DNA of 64,000 bases from Larkinella punicea (GCF_003334855.1 NZ_QOWE01000007.1:246754-310753); one strand, 5' to 3'; counted from the stretch's first letter, positions 1-8,276 are shown. The notes: generated from the sequence alone by a model not told the origin. Translations and numbers: made by a program.

Positions 1-293
1 ACAAAACCGATGAAACCAAACACCAGGACGGCATTGCCTTCCGGCACGGCAATCCGGTAATCGCCGTTGGCGTCCGTTGTGGTTCCGCGCTGGGTTCCTT
101 TCAGAACGACACTGCAACCCGCCAGGGCCTCGTTCGTCAGGGCATCCGTCACCCGCCCGCTGACGGTGACATCGGCGCCCGGTCGTTCAGCCTGAAAACT
201 AGACGTTTTAATCGTTGCCAAGGCCTGGCTTTTGCCCTCGACCGCCAGCAGCGTTAGGGCGAGCAGGACACAGCAAAGTCTCCTCCAGTGCAT
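1..293 (-). CDS. SusC/RagA-type TonB-linked outer membrane protein, N-terminal part
   Basis: The gene starts with ATG at 293 and runs off the left edge, so only about 97 codons are present. The visible part has a hydrophobic signal peptide (about residues 1-24) and then a CarboxypepD_reg-like beta-sandwich, seen as VSGRVTDALTNEALAG followed by LKGTQRGTTTDANGDY. This domain order is the standard front end of SusC/RagA importers, which take up oligosaccharides or peptides through the outer membrane using TonB energy. The plug and barrel lie outside the window. It follows the GH2 gene on the same strand, 428 bases downstream, so the two could belong to one polysaccharide-utilisation locus, but the gap makes a shared transcript uncertain. 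The receptor's substrate cannot be told from this fragment. Confidence 0.85.
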   Translation of the reverse strand, partial: MHWRRLCCVLLALTLLAVEGKSQALATIKTSSFQAERPGADVTVSGRVTDALTNEALAGCSVVLKGTQRGTTTDANGDYRIAVPEGNAVLVFGFIGF

Positions 294-721
294 TGTAAAT
301 GGAGGAGAAAAAGAGTAGAAAATCATCATATAGGTAGAAAGTTAAATGGTGACAAAGGTCTCGGAATCTGTGCAATTCCAATTCTTTCGCCAAATATTTA
401 AAAATAATTTAATATATCTAGCAACACCAGATTACTCCTACCCCTAACCCAGAAATTTGCTCACCCGGAAAGGCAGCATTCGGCTGGCTCTATACACAAT
501 ACCCAGCGAAGTTGTATCTATTTCCTGCTAATCAGCACGGTTTTCACCATCCGGGGCCGAGTTATGTGGTCGGTCAGATGAACAAATGAAGAAACATGGC
601 AAGCGAAAAAAAACTATAAACTCCCTGAAATATAAATTGCTTGCCAAAACATGCATCATTGCAAAAATTACTGTTGTTACGATTTTGTTATCTTTAAAAT
701 TACCCTGCCACAGTTGGATTT
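294..721. other. Gene-free stretch between the SusC start and the GH2 stop
   Basis: No convincing gene or strong hairpin is visible. The sequence is AT-rich compared with its flanks, as expected for the promoter and leader of the SusC gene on the - strand. No clear TAnnTTTG promoter box was found. A weak inverted repeat (ggcaagc / gcttgcc, 598-604 and 639-645) has too large a loop to call a terminator. Confidence 0.4.
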
Positions 722-3148
722 TTAGCGCACCGTCACGGTGAATTCCCCCGTTTGCAAACCGGGTGCCGTGGCTTTCAGTGTAATTTTTCCCGGTTTTAGG
801 GTAGGACGGAGAATGGCCAGACAACGGCCCCGGAACGTCGTTTTCTCCGGTTTCTGAAAACTACTCAGATCGGTGGGATTGGCGTTGCCCACACCCGCCA
901 GTTCGCCCGCACCGGCAAGCTGAAATGTAACTGGAACAGCCGCCGTGGGAACCAGATTCCCTTTTTCATCGACCACCTCGACGGCCACATACGACAGATC
1001 ATTGCGATCGGCACGGATCGTTGACCGGTCGGCTTTGAGTTGCAGGCGGTACGGTTTTCCGGCGGTAATCAATTCGATCGAACCCGTCGGTTTTCCCTTT
1101 TCAAAACTCGTGGCTTTCAGGGTTCCCGGCTCATACGGAACCGTAAACGTCGCGGTGATGGTGGTGTCGGCAATGGTTTGTTCCCCGATTAGTTTCCCGT
1201 TCAGTTCCAGCTTCACCAGCGGACTGCGCGAAAAAACCCGCACCTGGAGCGCTTGCCCTTCCGCGCCCGGCCACGTCCAGCTCGGCTGCTCATCCGGCCA
1301 GCCCCAGTTGGTCACGGTTTCTTTCATGCCCGCCGGAATCGGGTTGTGAACGGCCAGTTCGATCGGGCGGTTTCGCCAGACCACGTCGCGATAGTAGGAC
1401 TGCGGTTTTTTGAACCCGATCAGATCCAGATCTCCGCAGTAGGCGTTGAACCACGGCCAGGGAAACACCGCAATCGTGCTGTCTTTGGTGGTTTTCGGTT
1501 GCAGCAGCGAATGACCGATGGCGGTTTCTCCCATATAATCCATCGCCGTCCAGACAAAATCACCGATCACATACGGGTGTTTTTCCACCATCTGCCAGTT
1601 CTGAAAGGCTTCTTTGGCGAAGGTTTCTGTCCCCAGGATGATGCGCTCCGGGTGCCGCTGGTGATCCGATTCGTAGTTTTTCCACTCGTAATTATATCCA
1701 CCCACATCCAGCAATGCAAAAGCGGGGTCAGAATCCGTCCAAACTTTGCCGGGATGTTCCCAAAACACGCAAAGGGCTTCCGTCACCGGGCGGGTGGGGT
1801 CCAGCCGACGGGTTTCATCCGCCAGTTTTTTCGTGATCGCCAGCCCCGAGGGTTCGGCGCGTTCGTTGATTTCGTTGCCGATGCTCCAGAGGATAACCGA
1901 CGGATGGTTGCGGTCGCGCAGGATCATGGCCTGCAAATCCTGCTGCCACCAGTCGTCGAAAAACCGGTGGTAATCCTGCGGTTTTTTGGGCCGCTGCCAC
2001 ATGTCGAAGGCTTCGTCGATCACCAGCAGCCCCAGCCGGTCGCAGGCATCCAGAAAAGCCGTCGACGGTGGGTTGTGACTGGCGCGTACGGCATTGAACC
2101 CGTTGGCTTTCAGGAGTTCCACTTTGCGTTCCTCCGCCCGGTCGATGGCAGCAGCACCCAGCGGCCCGTTGTCGTGGTGAACACAACCGCCTTTCAGCAT
2201 AACCCGCTTCCCGTTCAGCACAAAACCGGTTTTGGCACTGAACTGAATGGAGCGAATGCCAAAGGCCGTCGTCACGCTATCGAGTCGTTTTTTGCCCGAA
2301 AAAAGCACCACGCGGGTCCGGTACAAATCCGGTCTTTCCGGCGACCAGCGTTGCGGGGTCGTTACGGTCAGCCGTTGTGTGGCCTCCCCTTTCCCGTGAG
2401 CCGCTACCGCAACGGTCTGTTGCGTTTTGGCAACGGGTTTGCCATTCGGAGCGAATACGGTAATCTGAACCGAAACCGGCATCGCGTTTCCAGACTGGTT
2501 TTCAACGGCGGTCAGCACCTGCACCTGAGCGGTTTTGTCAGACACTTGCGGGGTCGTAATCGAAATACCCAGGGGGGCCACGTGAACCGGCTCGGCGACG
2601 GTGAGCCAGACGTGCCGGTAAATCCCGGAACCGGTGTACCAGCGGCTGTTTTTGCCGTTGTTTTTCACCCGAACCGCCAGGACATTTTGCTGACCGGTTG
2701 GCAATAAATGGGGCGTGAGGTCATACTGAAAAGGCGTGTAGCCATACGCATGAAAACCCAGGTGACGCCCGTTAATCCAGACGTCGGTTTCCATGTGAAC
2801 TCCATCAAAATAGATCGATACGGTTTTGCCTTTTTCCGTCGGTTTGAGCCGGAAAGTCTTGCGGTACCAACCCGTTCCGCCGACGGTATACCCGGTTGAC
2901 GTAGCCCCGACACTCGCTCGCGAAAACGGCCCGGCTACCTGATCCGGCGACGGGTTGGGCAAATCCTCGATGCTCCAGTCGTGCGGCAGATCGAGGAAGC
3001 GCCAGTTGGCATCGTTGTAATCCCGTGCTTCGGCCTGGATGGTGCTGTCTTTCAAAAACCGCCAATCCGAGTCGAAAAGGCGGGTTCGGGTTTGGGCAAA
3101 GGCGTGGATCGTAGTTAGAAGGCTACAGGCGAGGAGGAGTATTTTCAT
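722..3148 (-). CDS. Glycoside hydrolase family 2 protein (beta-galactosidase-like), secreted
   Basis: This 808-residue protein begins with a signal peptide (residues 1-19, ending FAQT). Next come the GH2 sugar-binding jelly roll (about 25-190), an Ig-like domain (190-300) and the TIM barrel (300-600). The acid/base Glu is E426 in WSIGNE and the nucleophile is E508 in LGTETF. A C-terminal region of the DUF4982/Ig type follows, as in Bacteroidota GH2 enzymes. It should hydrolyse beta-galactosides or related beta-glycosides in the periplasm; exact specificity cannot be read from sequence. The ATG at 3148 is the only start that gives a full signal peptide. A long perfect inverted repeat lies just upstream (3162-3256), inside the probable leader. 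A SusC-type gene follows on the same strand. Confidence 0.9.
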   Translation of the reverse strand: MKILLLACSLLTTIHAFAQTRTRLFDSDWRFLKDSTIQAEARDYNDANWRFLDLPHDWSIEDLPNPSPDQVAGPFSRASVGATSTGYTVGGTGWYRKTFRLKPTEKGKTVSIYFDGVHMETDVWINGRHLGFHAYGYTPFQYDLTPHLLPTGQQNVLAVRVKNNGKNSRWYTGSGIYRHVWLTVAEPVHVAPLGISITTPQVSDKTAQVQVLTAVENQSGNAMPVSVQITVFAPNGKPVAKTQQTVAVAAHGKGEATQRLTVTTPQRWSPERPDLYRTRVVLFSGKKRLDSVTTAFGIRSIQFSAKTGFVLNGKRVMLKGGCVHHDNGPLGAAAIDRAEERKVELLKANGFNAVRASHNPPSTAFLDACDRLGLLVIDEAFDMWQRPKKPQDYHRFFDDWWQQDLQAMILRDRNHPSVILWSIGNEINERAEPSGLAITKKLADETRRLDPTRPVTEALCVFWEHPGKVWTDSDPAFALLDVGGYNYEWKNYESDHQRHPERIILGTETFAKEAFQNWQMVEKHPYVIGDFVWTAMDYMGETAIGHSLLQPKTTKDSTIAVFPWPWFNAYCGDLDLIGFKKPQSYYRDVVWRNRPIELAVHNPIPAGMKETVTNWGWPDEQPSWTWPGAEGQALQVRVFSRSPLVKLELNGKLIGEQTIADTTITATFTVPYEPGTLKATSFEKGKPTGSIELITAGKPYRLQLKADRSTIRADRNDLSYVAVEVVDEKGNLVPTAAVPVTFQLAGAGELAGVGNANPTDLSSFQKPEKTTFRGRCLAILRPTLKPGKITLKATAPGLQTGEFTVTVR

Positions 3149-3161
3149 GTTTATTTTAAGG

Positions 3162-3256
3162 GTTATTTCGCAGAGTTGAGCGGAGGAAATCAGAGTTAAT
3201 CAGAGAAAAAAACTCTGCGTAACTCTGATTTCCTCCGCTCAACTCTGCGAAATAAC
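3162..3256. repeat. Long inverted repeat, family B copy 1 (37-bp perfect arms)
   Basis: Arms at 3162-3198 and 3220-3256 are perfect reverse complements (37 bp each). The 21-base centre can itself fold as CAGAG / CTCTG. A diverged relative lies at 21571-21668 and shares the TTTCGC(A/G)GAGTT(G/T)AGCGGAG core. The element sits 14 bases upstream of the GH2 start codon, so the GH2 mRNA leader would carry a very stable hairpin. It is not transposase-linked here and looks like a non-autonomous palindromic repeat. Confidence 0.85.
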
Positions 3257-3258
3257 TT

Positions 3259-3585
3259 TCATTTATATACCAGAAAACCGTTCAAACCGGGATTATTTCG
3301 CAACGTACGGGAATCGATTCGCAGTTTCCCGTTCTTCCATTCCCCGTTCCTGAATGGCTTTTCTTCCTTGTTGAAAACCGCCGTGCGCCGATGATGGCGG
3401 TATTGAGTAAGACTTCGTCGTCGGCATTCCAGTCGTATCGGCTCGGCGCCATGATCGCCAGGTCCCAGAAAAACCGGTAGCCGCCGTCCTGAACCGAAAA
3501 GACGGTTTCAGCCCGCGCGGCTCCGTTAATGAGCAGAAAAAAACTCACGCAAAAGACGAAGACTATTTGTCTGGTAACGACCTGA
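3259..3585 (-). pseudogene. Decayed gene for a small secreted protein of unknown family
   Basis: One frame reads a signal-peptide-like segment (QIVFVFCVSFFLLINGAARA) and then DGGYRFFWDLAIMAPSRYDW, but no ordinary start codon precedes it. The natural-looking C-terminus, NKEEKPFRNGEWKNGKLR through to LNGFLVYK, lies in another frame and ends with TGA at 3259-3261. Removing about 17 bases near 3370-3390 would join the two frames as LLNTAVFNKEEK, so an insertion-type frameshift is the simplest reading (inference). A family A palindromic repeat lies where the 5' end should be. I do not recognise the parent family. The reading rests on amino-acid plausibility only. Confidence 0.4.
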
Positions 3586-3591
3586 CATATT

Positions 3592-3668
3592 GCCCCTAAA
3601 TCCCCTGAAGGGGACTTGGACGCAGCAGCATCCGGATTCAGAAAGTCCCCTTCAGGGGATTTAGGGGC
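3592..3668. repeat. Palindromic repeat, family A copy 1
   Basis: Arms 3592-3617 and 3643-3668 are inverted copies of GCCCCTAAATCCCCTGAAGG continued by GGACTT. The centre reads ggacgcagcagcatccggattc, close to the centres of copies at 19104-19212 and 51370-51475. The arm also contains a small internal palindrome (TCCCCTGAAGGGGA). It lies at the broken 5' end of the neighbouring pseudogene. Confidence 0.85.
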
Positions 3669-3856
3669 GTTTTGAAAAAGTCCTGGTACAAATTTTATAA
3701 AAAACGGGTTTAGGAATTGCATCGGTTTTGCTTCGTGTCCATAGCGAATAGCCCACATGACCGGACTATAGACTACCCTGATCGACTGTTTTTATCAGTA
3801 AGACGGCAAAACCGGCAAAGTATACCCGGTTATTTTCAGGTAAATCGAAACTTCCG

Positions 3857-4336
3857 TTACGGCAGCCGGGGTCGGAAATACCCGTACACCCAGGTTCCGG
3901 CAATGGCACTCAGCAGCGTCACCAGCACAACCACGAAACCGCTGCCGATCTGGGCAAACAACGGACCCGGGCAGGCTCCCGTAATGGCCCAGCCGAGACC
4001 GAAAAGCAAACCGCCGTAGATTTGCCCGGAGTTGAATTTCTTGGGATGAAATACCACCTCATCACCCGCTATCGTTTTGATTCTAAACCGTTTGATCAGC
4101 CATATCGACAGCATTCCGACCACAATCGCGGAGCCAATGACACCATACATGTGAAAACTTTGCAGCCGGAACATCTCCTGAATCCGAAACCAGGAAACAA
4201 TTTCGGCTTTGACAAAGACGATGCCAAACAGAATGCCGACCACTCCGTATTTCAGGTTCCCGACAAATCCTTCCTCCTGCTTCATGTCGTTGGGTGCATC
4301 GCACGCCAACATCTCTTCTACTTCAATTTTTTCCAT
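3857..4336 (-). CDS. YeeE/YedE-family sulfur-compound transporter half (DUF6691-like)
   Basis: This 159-residue membrane protein starts at ATG 4336. A GGAGAT ribosome site lies just ahead of that codon, which decides against the longer upstream frame. It has four or so membrane segments and the family motif GACPGPLFAQIG with Cys at about residue 122. YeeE/YedE proteins import thiosulfate or other sulfane-sulfur compounds, and in many bacteria the two halves are separate genes as here. The partner half lies 17 bases upstream, and the pair follows the persulfide-handling MBL/rhodanese gene, so all three probably share a transcript. Transport of thiosulfate rather than another sulfur species is inferred from the family. 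Confidence 0.85.
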   Translation of the reverse strand: MEKIEVEEMLACDAPNDMKQEEGFVGNLKYGVVGILFGIVFVKAEIVSWFRIQEMFRLQSFHMYGVIGSAIVVGMLSIWLIKRFRIKTIAGDEVVFHPKKFNSGQIYGGLLFGLGWAITGACPGPLFAQIGSGFVVVLVTLLSAIAGTWVYGYFRPRLP

Positions 4337-4353
4337 TCGTGTATCTCCGGCTT

Positions 4354-4926
4354 TTAAAACAACTTCATGAGGTGGGGTAAAATCAGGTGCGTCATCGCAA
4401 AACCGCCCGCCATAAAACAACAGGTGGCGACCAGCGACGGCCATTGCAGATTGGAAATCCCCATGATGGAATGCCCCGACGTGCAGCCGCCCGCCATGCG
4501 CGTTCCGAACCCAACCAGAAAACCGCCCAGCACGAAAAACACCAGCCCTTTCAGGGTGAACAGGTTAGCCACGTTGAAGATATCACCGGGCATCAATCCT
4601 GTAAAATCCTGAATACCAAGGGCTTTCAGATCCGCGACGGTCTGGGGTGAAATTTGAATAGCCTCGGGGTTGGCCAAAAAATGTCCCGCCAGAAAACCGC
4701 CGATCAGAATACCGGCGACAAATACCAGGTTCCAGATTTCGTGTTTCCAGTCGTACGAAAAGAACGGAATATTGGCCGGTATACAGGCCGCACAGATGTG
4801 TCGCAGCGACGATGAAATTCCAAACGATTTATTTCCAATCAACAGCAAGGCTGGCACCGTCAGTCCGATCAGCGGCCCGGCCACGTACCAGGGCCAGGGC
4901 TGACGGATTAACTCTAATAACTCCAT
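4354..4926 (-). CDS. YeeE/YedE-family sulfur-compound transporter half
   Basis: This 190-residue membrane protein has hydrophobic stretches near residues 15-30, 65-82, 125-142 and 160-178. It carries the signature [12 protein letters not shown] with Cys148, which in the thiosulfate-transporter family is the residue that relays the sulfur substrate. A second pair, Cys45 and Cys48, sits in [10 protein letters not shown]. It is the longer of two neighbouring halves, and the second half starts 17 bases after its stop. The pair lies downstream of a metallo-beta-lactamase/rhodanese gene. Together they suggest uptake or exchange of sulfane sulfur linked to persulfide oxidation. The exact substrate is inferred. 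Confidence 0.88.
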   Translation of the reverse strand: MELLELIRQPWPWYVAGPLIGLTVPALLLIGNKSFGISSSLRHICAACIPANIPFFSYDWKHEIWNLVFVAGILIGGFLAGHFLANPEAIQISPQTVADLKALGIQDFTGLMPGDIFNVANLFTLKGLVFFVLGGFLVGFGTRMAGGCTSGHSIMGISNLQWPSLVATCCFMAGGFAMTHLILPHLMKLF

Positions 4927-4969
4927 AGATTTTCTATTTTTCTATTCAATTGGCTAATTTACAAATTTG

Positions 4970-6388
4970 TTACGCCTTTTTCAAGGTCGTGGGACACACA
5001 TAATCCGTGATTTCAAAAAGACCGGTTTTTTTGATGGCGTCAAAACCGCCCGTCACATCCACCAGTTTTTCGTACCCCCGTGCTCTCAGGATCGAAGCGG
5101 CCATCATGGAGCGGTAGCCGCCCGCACAATGAATGAACAGGGTTTTGTTTTTGGGTAGCTCCGCCATGTGATCGTTGAGGTATTCCAGCGGAATGTTCCG
5201 AACCCCGGCGATGTGTTCGGCGGCAAATTCACCCGGCTTCCGCACATCGACAATCTCCAGATCCCCTTCGGCCATCCGGTTTGCCAGCGACTCCGCCGAT
5301 ACCGACAACAGGGTGTCACTCTCCTTCCCGCTGGCTTCCCACGCACTGAATCCGCCCGCCAGAAAGCCCAGCACCTGATCGTAGCCCACCCGCGCCAGCC
5401 GCGTTAATGCCTCCTGCTCCTGACCCGGTTCACAAACCAGTAACAGATTGTGTTTTACATCCGGGACCAACGTACCGACCCAGGGGGCAAACTGCCCGCC
5501 AAGCCCGATGTTGATCGAGTTCGGAATGAAACCCTGACGGAAAACCTGCGCCGGTCGGGTGTCAATAATCAAGGCACCGGTTTCGTTGGCGGCTGCTTCA
5601 AACGCTTCCGGACTCAGGGCCTGTCCTCCCCGTTTCAAAACCGTATCGATGCTTTCGTAACCCTGTTTGTTGAGCGCAACGTTCTGTGGGAAATACTGCG
5701 GAGGGGCCAGCAAACCGTCGGTTACTTCCTTGATAAACTCCTCTTTCGACATCGAAGCCCGCAGCGCATAGTTGAACAACTTCTGATTGCCCAGCGTATC
5801 GGTGGTTTCTTTGCTCATGTTTTTGCCACAGGCCGAACCCGCCCCGTGACCCGGATAGACGATAACGTCGTCCGGCAGCGTCATGATTTGGGTGCGCAGC
5901 GACTCGTAGAGATAGCCCGCCAGATCGTCCATCGTCAGGTCCGCTTTCTGGGCCAGATCAGGACGGCCGACGTCGCCGATGAACAAGGTATCGCCACTGA
6001 AGAGGGCGGTTTCTTTCCCGGTTTCATCCAGCAACAGGTAACAGGTCGATTCCATCGTGTGGCCGGGCGTGTGCAGCACCCGGATTTTGACGGAACCGAG
6101 TTGCAATTCTTCGCCATCGGTCGCAATGTGGGCTTCGAAATTCGGTTTGGCGAGCGGCCCATAGACGATGGTAGCCCCGGTTTGGCGCGCCAGGTCGAGG
6201 TGACCGGACACGAAGTCGGCGTGAAAGTGGGTTTCCAGCACGTATTTGATGCTGGCACCCGCTTTGGCGGCTTGTTCCACATACGGTTTTACTTCCCGCA
6301 ACGGGTCAATAATCGCGACCTGGCCTTCACTTTCAATGTAATAGGCACCCTGGGCCAGACAGCCCGTATAAATCTGTTCAATTTTCAT
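4970..6388 (-). CDS. MBL-fold hydrolase with two rhodanese domains (persulfide dioxygenase-like)
   Basis: This 472-residue cytoplasmic protein starts with a metallo-beta-lactamase domain. Its metal ligands are visible as THFHADFVSGH (H54, H56, D58, and H63 nearby), H110 in HTPGH, D133 in SGDTLF and H181 in YPGHG, the pattern of glyoxalase-II/ETHE1-type persulfide dioxygenases. Two rhodanese domains follow. The first (about 255-353) has Cys319 in an atypical loop, VCEPGQ. The second (about 362-455) has an intact active loop with Cys421 in HCAGGYRS. The likely role is oxidising glutathione-like persulfide to sulfite and moving sulfane sulfur to make thiosulfate. A Crp/Fnr-type palindrome lies about 90-110 bases upstream of the start. 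The YeeE pair follows on the same strand. Confidence 0.9.
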   Translation of the reverse strand: MKIEQIYTGCLAQGAYYIESEGQVAIIDPLREVKPYVEQAAKAGASIKYVLETHFHADFVSGHLDLARQTGATIVYGPLAKPNFEAHIATDGEELQLGSVKIRVLHTPGHTMESTCYLLLDETGKETALFSGDTLFIGDVGRPDLAQKADLTMDDLAGYLYESLRTQIMTLPDDVIVYPGHGAGSACGKNMSKETTDTLGNQKLFNYALRASMSKEEFIKEVTDGLLAPPQYFPQNVALNKQGYESIDTVLKRGGQALSPEAFEAAANETGALIIDTRPAQVFRQGFIPNSINIGLGGQFAPWVGTLVPDVKHNLLLVCEPGQEQEALTRLARVGYDQVLGFLAGGFSAWEASGKESDTLLSVSAESLANRMAEGDLEIVDVRKPGEFAAEHIAGVRNIPLEYLNDHMAELPKNKTLFIHCAGGYRSMMAASILRARGYEKLVDVTGGFDAIKKTGLFEITDYVCPTTLKKA

Positions 6389-6479
6389 GGTTTTCTATTC
6401 GATTCTGGTTTAACAAAATTCAGGTTGATGCGTTTGTGATTCAACCTGTAACAAAAGTAAAAAGGCGGCAACGGGCGTT

Positions 6480-6497
6480 CCGTGACTTTTGTTACAC
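6480..6497. promoter_or_regulatory. Probable Crp/Fnr-type operator ahead of the MBL/rhodanese gene
   Basis: The site ccgTGActtttgTTAcac has the TGA-N6-TCA layout of Crp/Fnr operators with one changed base. Matching sites stand upstream of tauE (7348-7365) and of the YgaP-like gene (8322-8339), and a Crp/Fnr regulator is encoded between those two. It lies 92 bases upstream of the MBL/rhodanese start. Confidence 0.55.
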
Positions 6498-6503
6498 GCC
6501 GGA

Positions 6504-7304
6504 CTATTGGAGAAAAGTTTCTTTCACGATAATGTACACGCCCATCGCCAGCACGAACCAGCCGAAAGCTTTTTTGAGTTTCGGGCCGGAAACAAACCGG
6601 GTCAGGTAGGTACCCAACAAAATGCCAAGGATCGACAGGGCCGTAAAGACCAGCAAAAACCGCCAGTCGATCGTGGTCAGTGACAGCCCGCTCAGAAAGC
6701 CGATCAGCGAGTTGGCGGCAATGATCAGCAGTGAAGTCCCGACGGCCATTTTGATGGGCAAACGGGCCAGCAAGACCAGCGAGGGAATGATCAGAAAACC
6801 GCCCCCCGCGCCCACAACGCCCGTCAGAATACCGACCAGAACCCCTTCTGTCGCCAGCAAATTAGGGCTAATCCGGTTCTGATCTGCGTCCGTTTCAATC
6901 CGGTGGTCGCGGATCATCGAGCCGGAAGCCGCCAGCATGACCAGCGCAAACACAACCATGATGGCGACGTTTTTACTCAGGTAGAAGGCCGGGGTTGAGA
7001 AAACCGGGTCCGGAATGGCCGGAACGAGGTAAGTGCGGGTGAGGTAAATGGCGGCAAACGAAGGCAGTGAAAAGGCCAGCGCGGCCCGGTAGTTGACCAG
7101 CCGCTGCTGCATATAGCGAACGGCACCGACCAGCGAGGTGGTGCCGACTACAAATAATGAATAGGTGGTGGAAACCGTTGGGTTGATGCCGAGCAGATAC
7201 ACCAGCACCGGCAGGGTCAGGATGCTGCCGCCCCCGCCGATGAGACCCAGGGTAATCCCGATCAGGATCGATGCCGTAAAGCCCAGAATTTCATGCGAAC
7301 TCAT
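6504..7304 (-). CDS. TauE/SafE-family sulfite exporter-like membrane protein
   Basis: This 266-residue protein has about eight hydrophobic segments and the two family half-repeats. The first is marked by GLIGGGGSILTLPVL near the N-terminus and the second by GVVGAGGGFLIIPSLVLL near the middle. TauE/SafE proteins export sulfite, sulfoacetate or related small anions. Next to a persulfide dioxygenase, the natural role is removing sulfite formed from persulfide (inference). ATG 7304 (MSSHEILGF) is chosen over an upstream TTG. A Crp/Fnr-type palindrome lies 44-61 bases upstream. The stop is followed after a few bases by the operator of the next gene. Confidence 0.88.
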   Translation of the reverse strand: MSSHEILGFTASILIGITLGLIGGGGSILTLPVLVYLLGINPTVSTTYSLFVVGTTSLVGAVRYMQQRLVNYRAALAFSLPSFAAIYLTRTYLVPAIPDPVFSTPAFYLSKNVAIMVVFALVMLAASGSMIRDHRIETDADQNRISPNLLATEGVLVGILTGVVGAGGGFLIIPSLVLLARLPIKMAVGTSLLIIAANSLIGFLSGLSLTTIDWRFLLVFTALSILGILLGTYLTRFVSGPKLKKAFGWFVLAMGVYIIVKETFLQ

Positions 7305-7347
7305 GCTGTTTTTTTTTAACAAAGCACGCCATGAAAAACGGGCGGTT

Positions 7348-7365
7348 CCGTGATATATGTCACAC
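7348..7365. promoter_or_regulatory. Probable Crp/Fnr-type operator ahead of tauE
   Basis: The site ccgTGAtatatgTCAcac is a near-perfect dyad with TGA-N6-TCA. It is the same layout as the sites at 6480-6497 and 8322-8339. It lies between the regulator gene and tauE, 44 bases from the tauE ATG, a distance suited to activation or repression of tauE. Confidence 0.65.
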
Positions 7366-7378
7366 GGGCAACCATTTT

Positions 7379-8014
7379 CTACAAAATTTCGATTTTATTG
7401 CGTGACAACCGGAGGTAGCCCACGCGCTCCAACTGCTTCAGCAGACGGGAAATCACCTCCCGCGACGTCGCCATTTCGCGGGCAATTTCTTCGTGGGTGA
7501 TCTGCAAAACCGTACACTGGCAACTCTGGGTTTTCTTCTTCAAATAGGTCAGTAACCGTTCGTCGAGTTTCTTGAATGCAATGCTGTCGATGGTGGCAAT
7601 CATGTCGTCGAACCGGCGCTGGTAGGTACGGAAAACGAACTGTTTCCAGGTCGGAAACCGGCAAATCCATTCATCGACTTTCTCGACCGGGATGAAAATC
7701 AGACGGGTTTTTTCTTCGGCAATCGCCGTAATTTCGCTGGGTTTGTTGTCGGGACTGCCCGTCATCGAGATGGCGCAGGAATCCAGCCCACTCAGGTAGT
7801 AGAGCAAAGCCTCATTACCGACCGCATCGGGGCGCATAATTTTGATGGAGCCACTCAGAATAATCGGCACCGAGCGGATGTAACTCCCCGGCCGGATCAA
7901 ATATTCACCTTCTTCAACTTCCTGATAAATCCCGATCCGGTTTATTTCTTCGATTAGCGCCGGTTCAAAACTTCCCCGAAACGCGGCATTGACTACCTGA
8001 CTGTCGTTGATCAT
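7379..8014 (-). CDS. Crp/Fnr-family transcriptional regulator
   Basis: This 211-residue protein has an N-terminal cyclic-nucleotide-binding-fold sensor domain (about 20-135), a long dimerisation helix and a C-terminal winged helix (about 150-211). The recognition region is ITHEEIAREMATSREVISRL, the usual Crp/Fnr pattern. It lacks the N-terminal Cys cluster of oxygen-sensing Fnr. Single Cys residues at about 80, 115 and in QSCQC near 165 might sense sulfur species, but that is speculation. It lies inside the sulfur cluster, and three similar palindromes precede genes of the cluster, so it is the obvious candidate to bind them. A YgaP-like gene lies 49 bases upstream on the same strand. Confidence 0.9.
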   Translation of the reverse strand: MINDSQVVNAAFRGSFEPALIEEINRIGIYQEVEEGEYLIRPGSYIRSVPIILSGSIKIMRPDAVGNEALLYYLSGLDSCAISMTGSPDNKPSEITAIAEEKTRLIFIPVEKVDEWICRFPTWKQFVFRTYQRRFDDMIATIDSIAFKKLDERLLTYLKKKTQSCQCTVLQITHEEIAREMATSREVISRLLKQLERVGYLRLSRNKIEIL

Positions 8015-8063
8015 TCCTCTCGCTGTCTTTCACCGCACCCGAACGTCGGGCCGGTCGTCTTCC

Positions 8064-8276
8064 TTAAGACATTTTTTTTCGGCGTTTGGTGCCTATCCCA
8101 AAGAATGCGTATATCGGGCAAAAATTCATTAAACTGGTGGCAATCATAATTCCGGCTCCTGCCAGGGCCACCACGGCCCATACGCCAGTCACCACATCCG
8201 CAATATAAAGCCCTATTAACGTGGCGGCAATCAACAAACGAACCACCTTATCCGAAAAACCAATGTTCTTTTTCAT
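8064..8276 (-). CDS. YgaP-like DUF2892 small membrane protein
   Basis: This 70-residue protein starts at ATG 8276 (MKKNIGFSDKVVRLLIA). It has the DUF2892 pattern, two membrane helices (about 14-30 and 32-50) and the end motif NFCPIYAFFGIGT. In YgaP the same module anchors a rhodanese domain, and stand-alone forms commonly accompany rhodanese and sulfur-transfer genes in Bacteroidota. Its exact function is not known. It is probably first in a transcript that continues into the Crp/Fnr regulator. A clear Crp/Fnr-type palindrome lies 46-63 bases upstream of its start. Confidence 0.88.
   Translation of the reverse strand: MKKNIGFSDKVVRLLIAATLIGLYIADVVTGVWAVVALAGAGIMIATSLMNFCPIYAFFGIGTKRRKKMS

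Noticed and set aside
598..645. Inverted repeat ggcaagc / gcttgcc downstream of the GH2 gene
   Set aside because: The loop is 34 bases and no T-run follows, so it is not a credible terminator.
1253..2707. A 484-residue + strand open frame opposite the GH2 gene
   Set aside because: It is wholly antisense to a gene with clear catalytic motifs, has no family likeness, and has the residue bias of a shadow frame (rich in R, H, F, G).
3566..3578. TTTGTCTGGTAAC in the decayed gene as an eighth site of the recurrent motif
   Set aside because: It has one mismatch in the 11-base core and lies in former coding sequence; single-mismatch copies are expected by chance about twice in this window, so it is mentioned but not annotated.
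5450..6439. A 329-residue + strand open frame opposite the MBL/rhodanese gene
   Set aside because: The - strand gene shows full metal-ligand and rhodanese motifs; the + frame shows none and spans the promoter gap.
6432..6456. A second possible Crp-type site (TGTGATTCAACCTGTAACA) upstream of the MBL/rhodanese gene
   Set aside because: The half sites do not have the N6 spacing of the other three sites.
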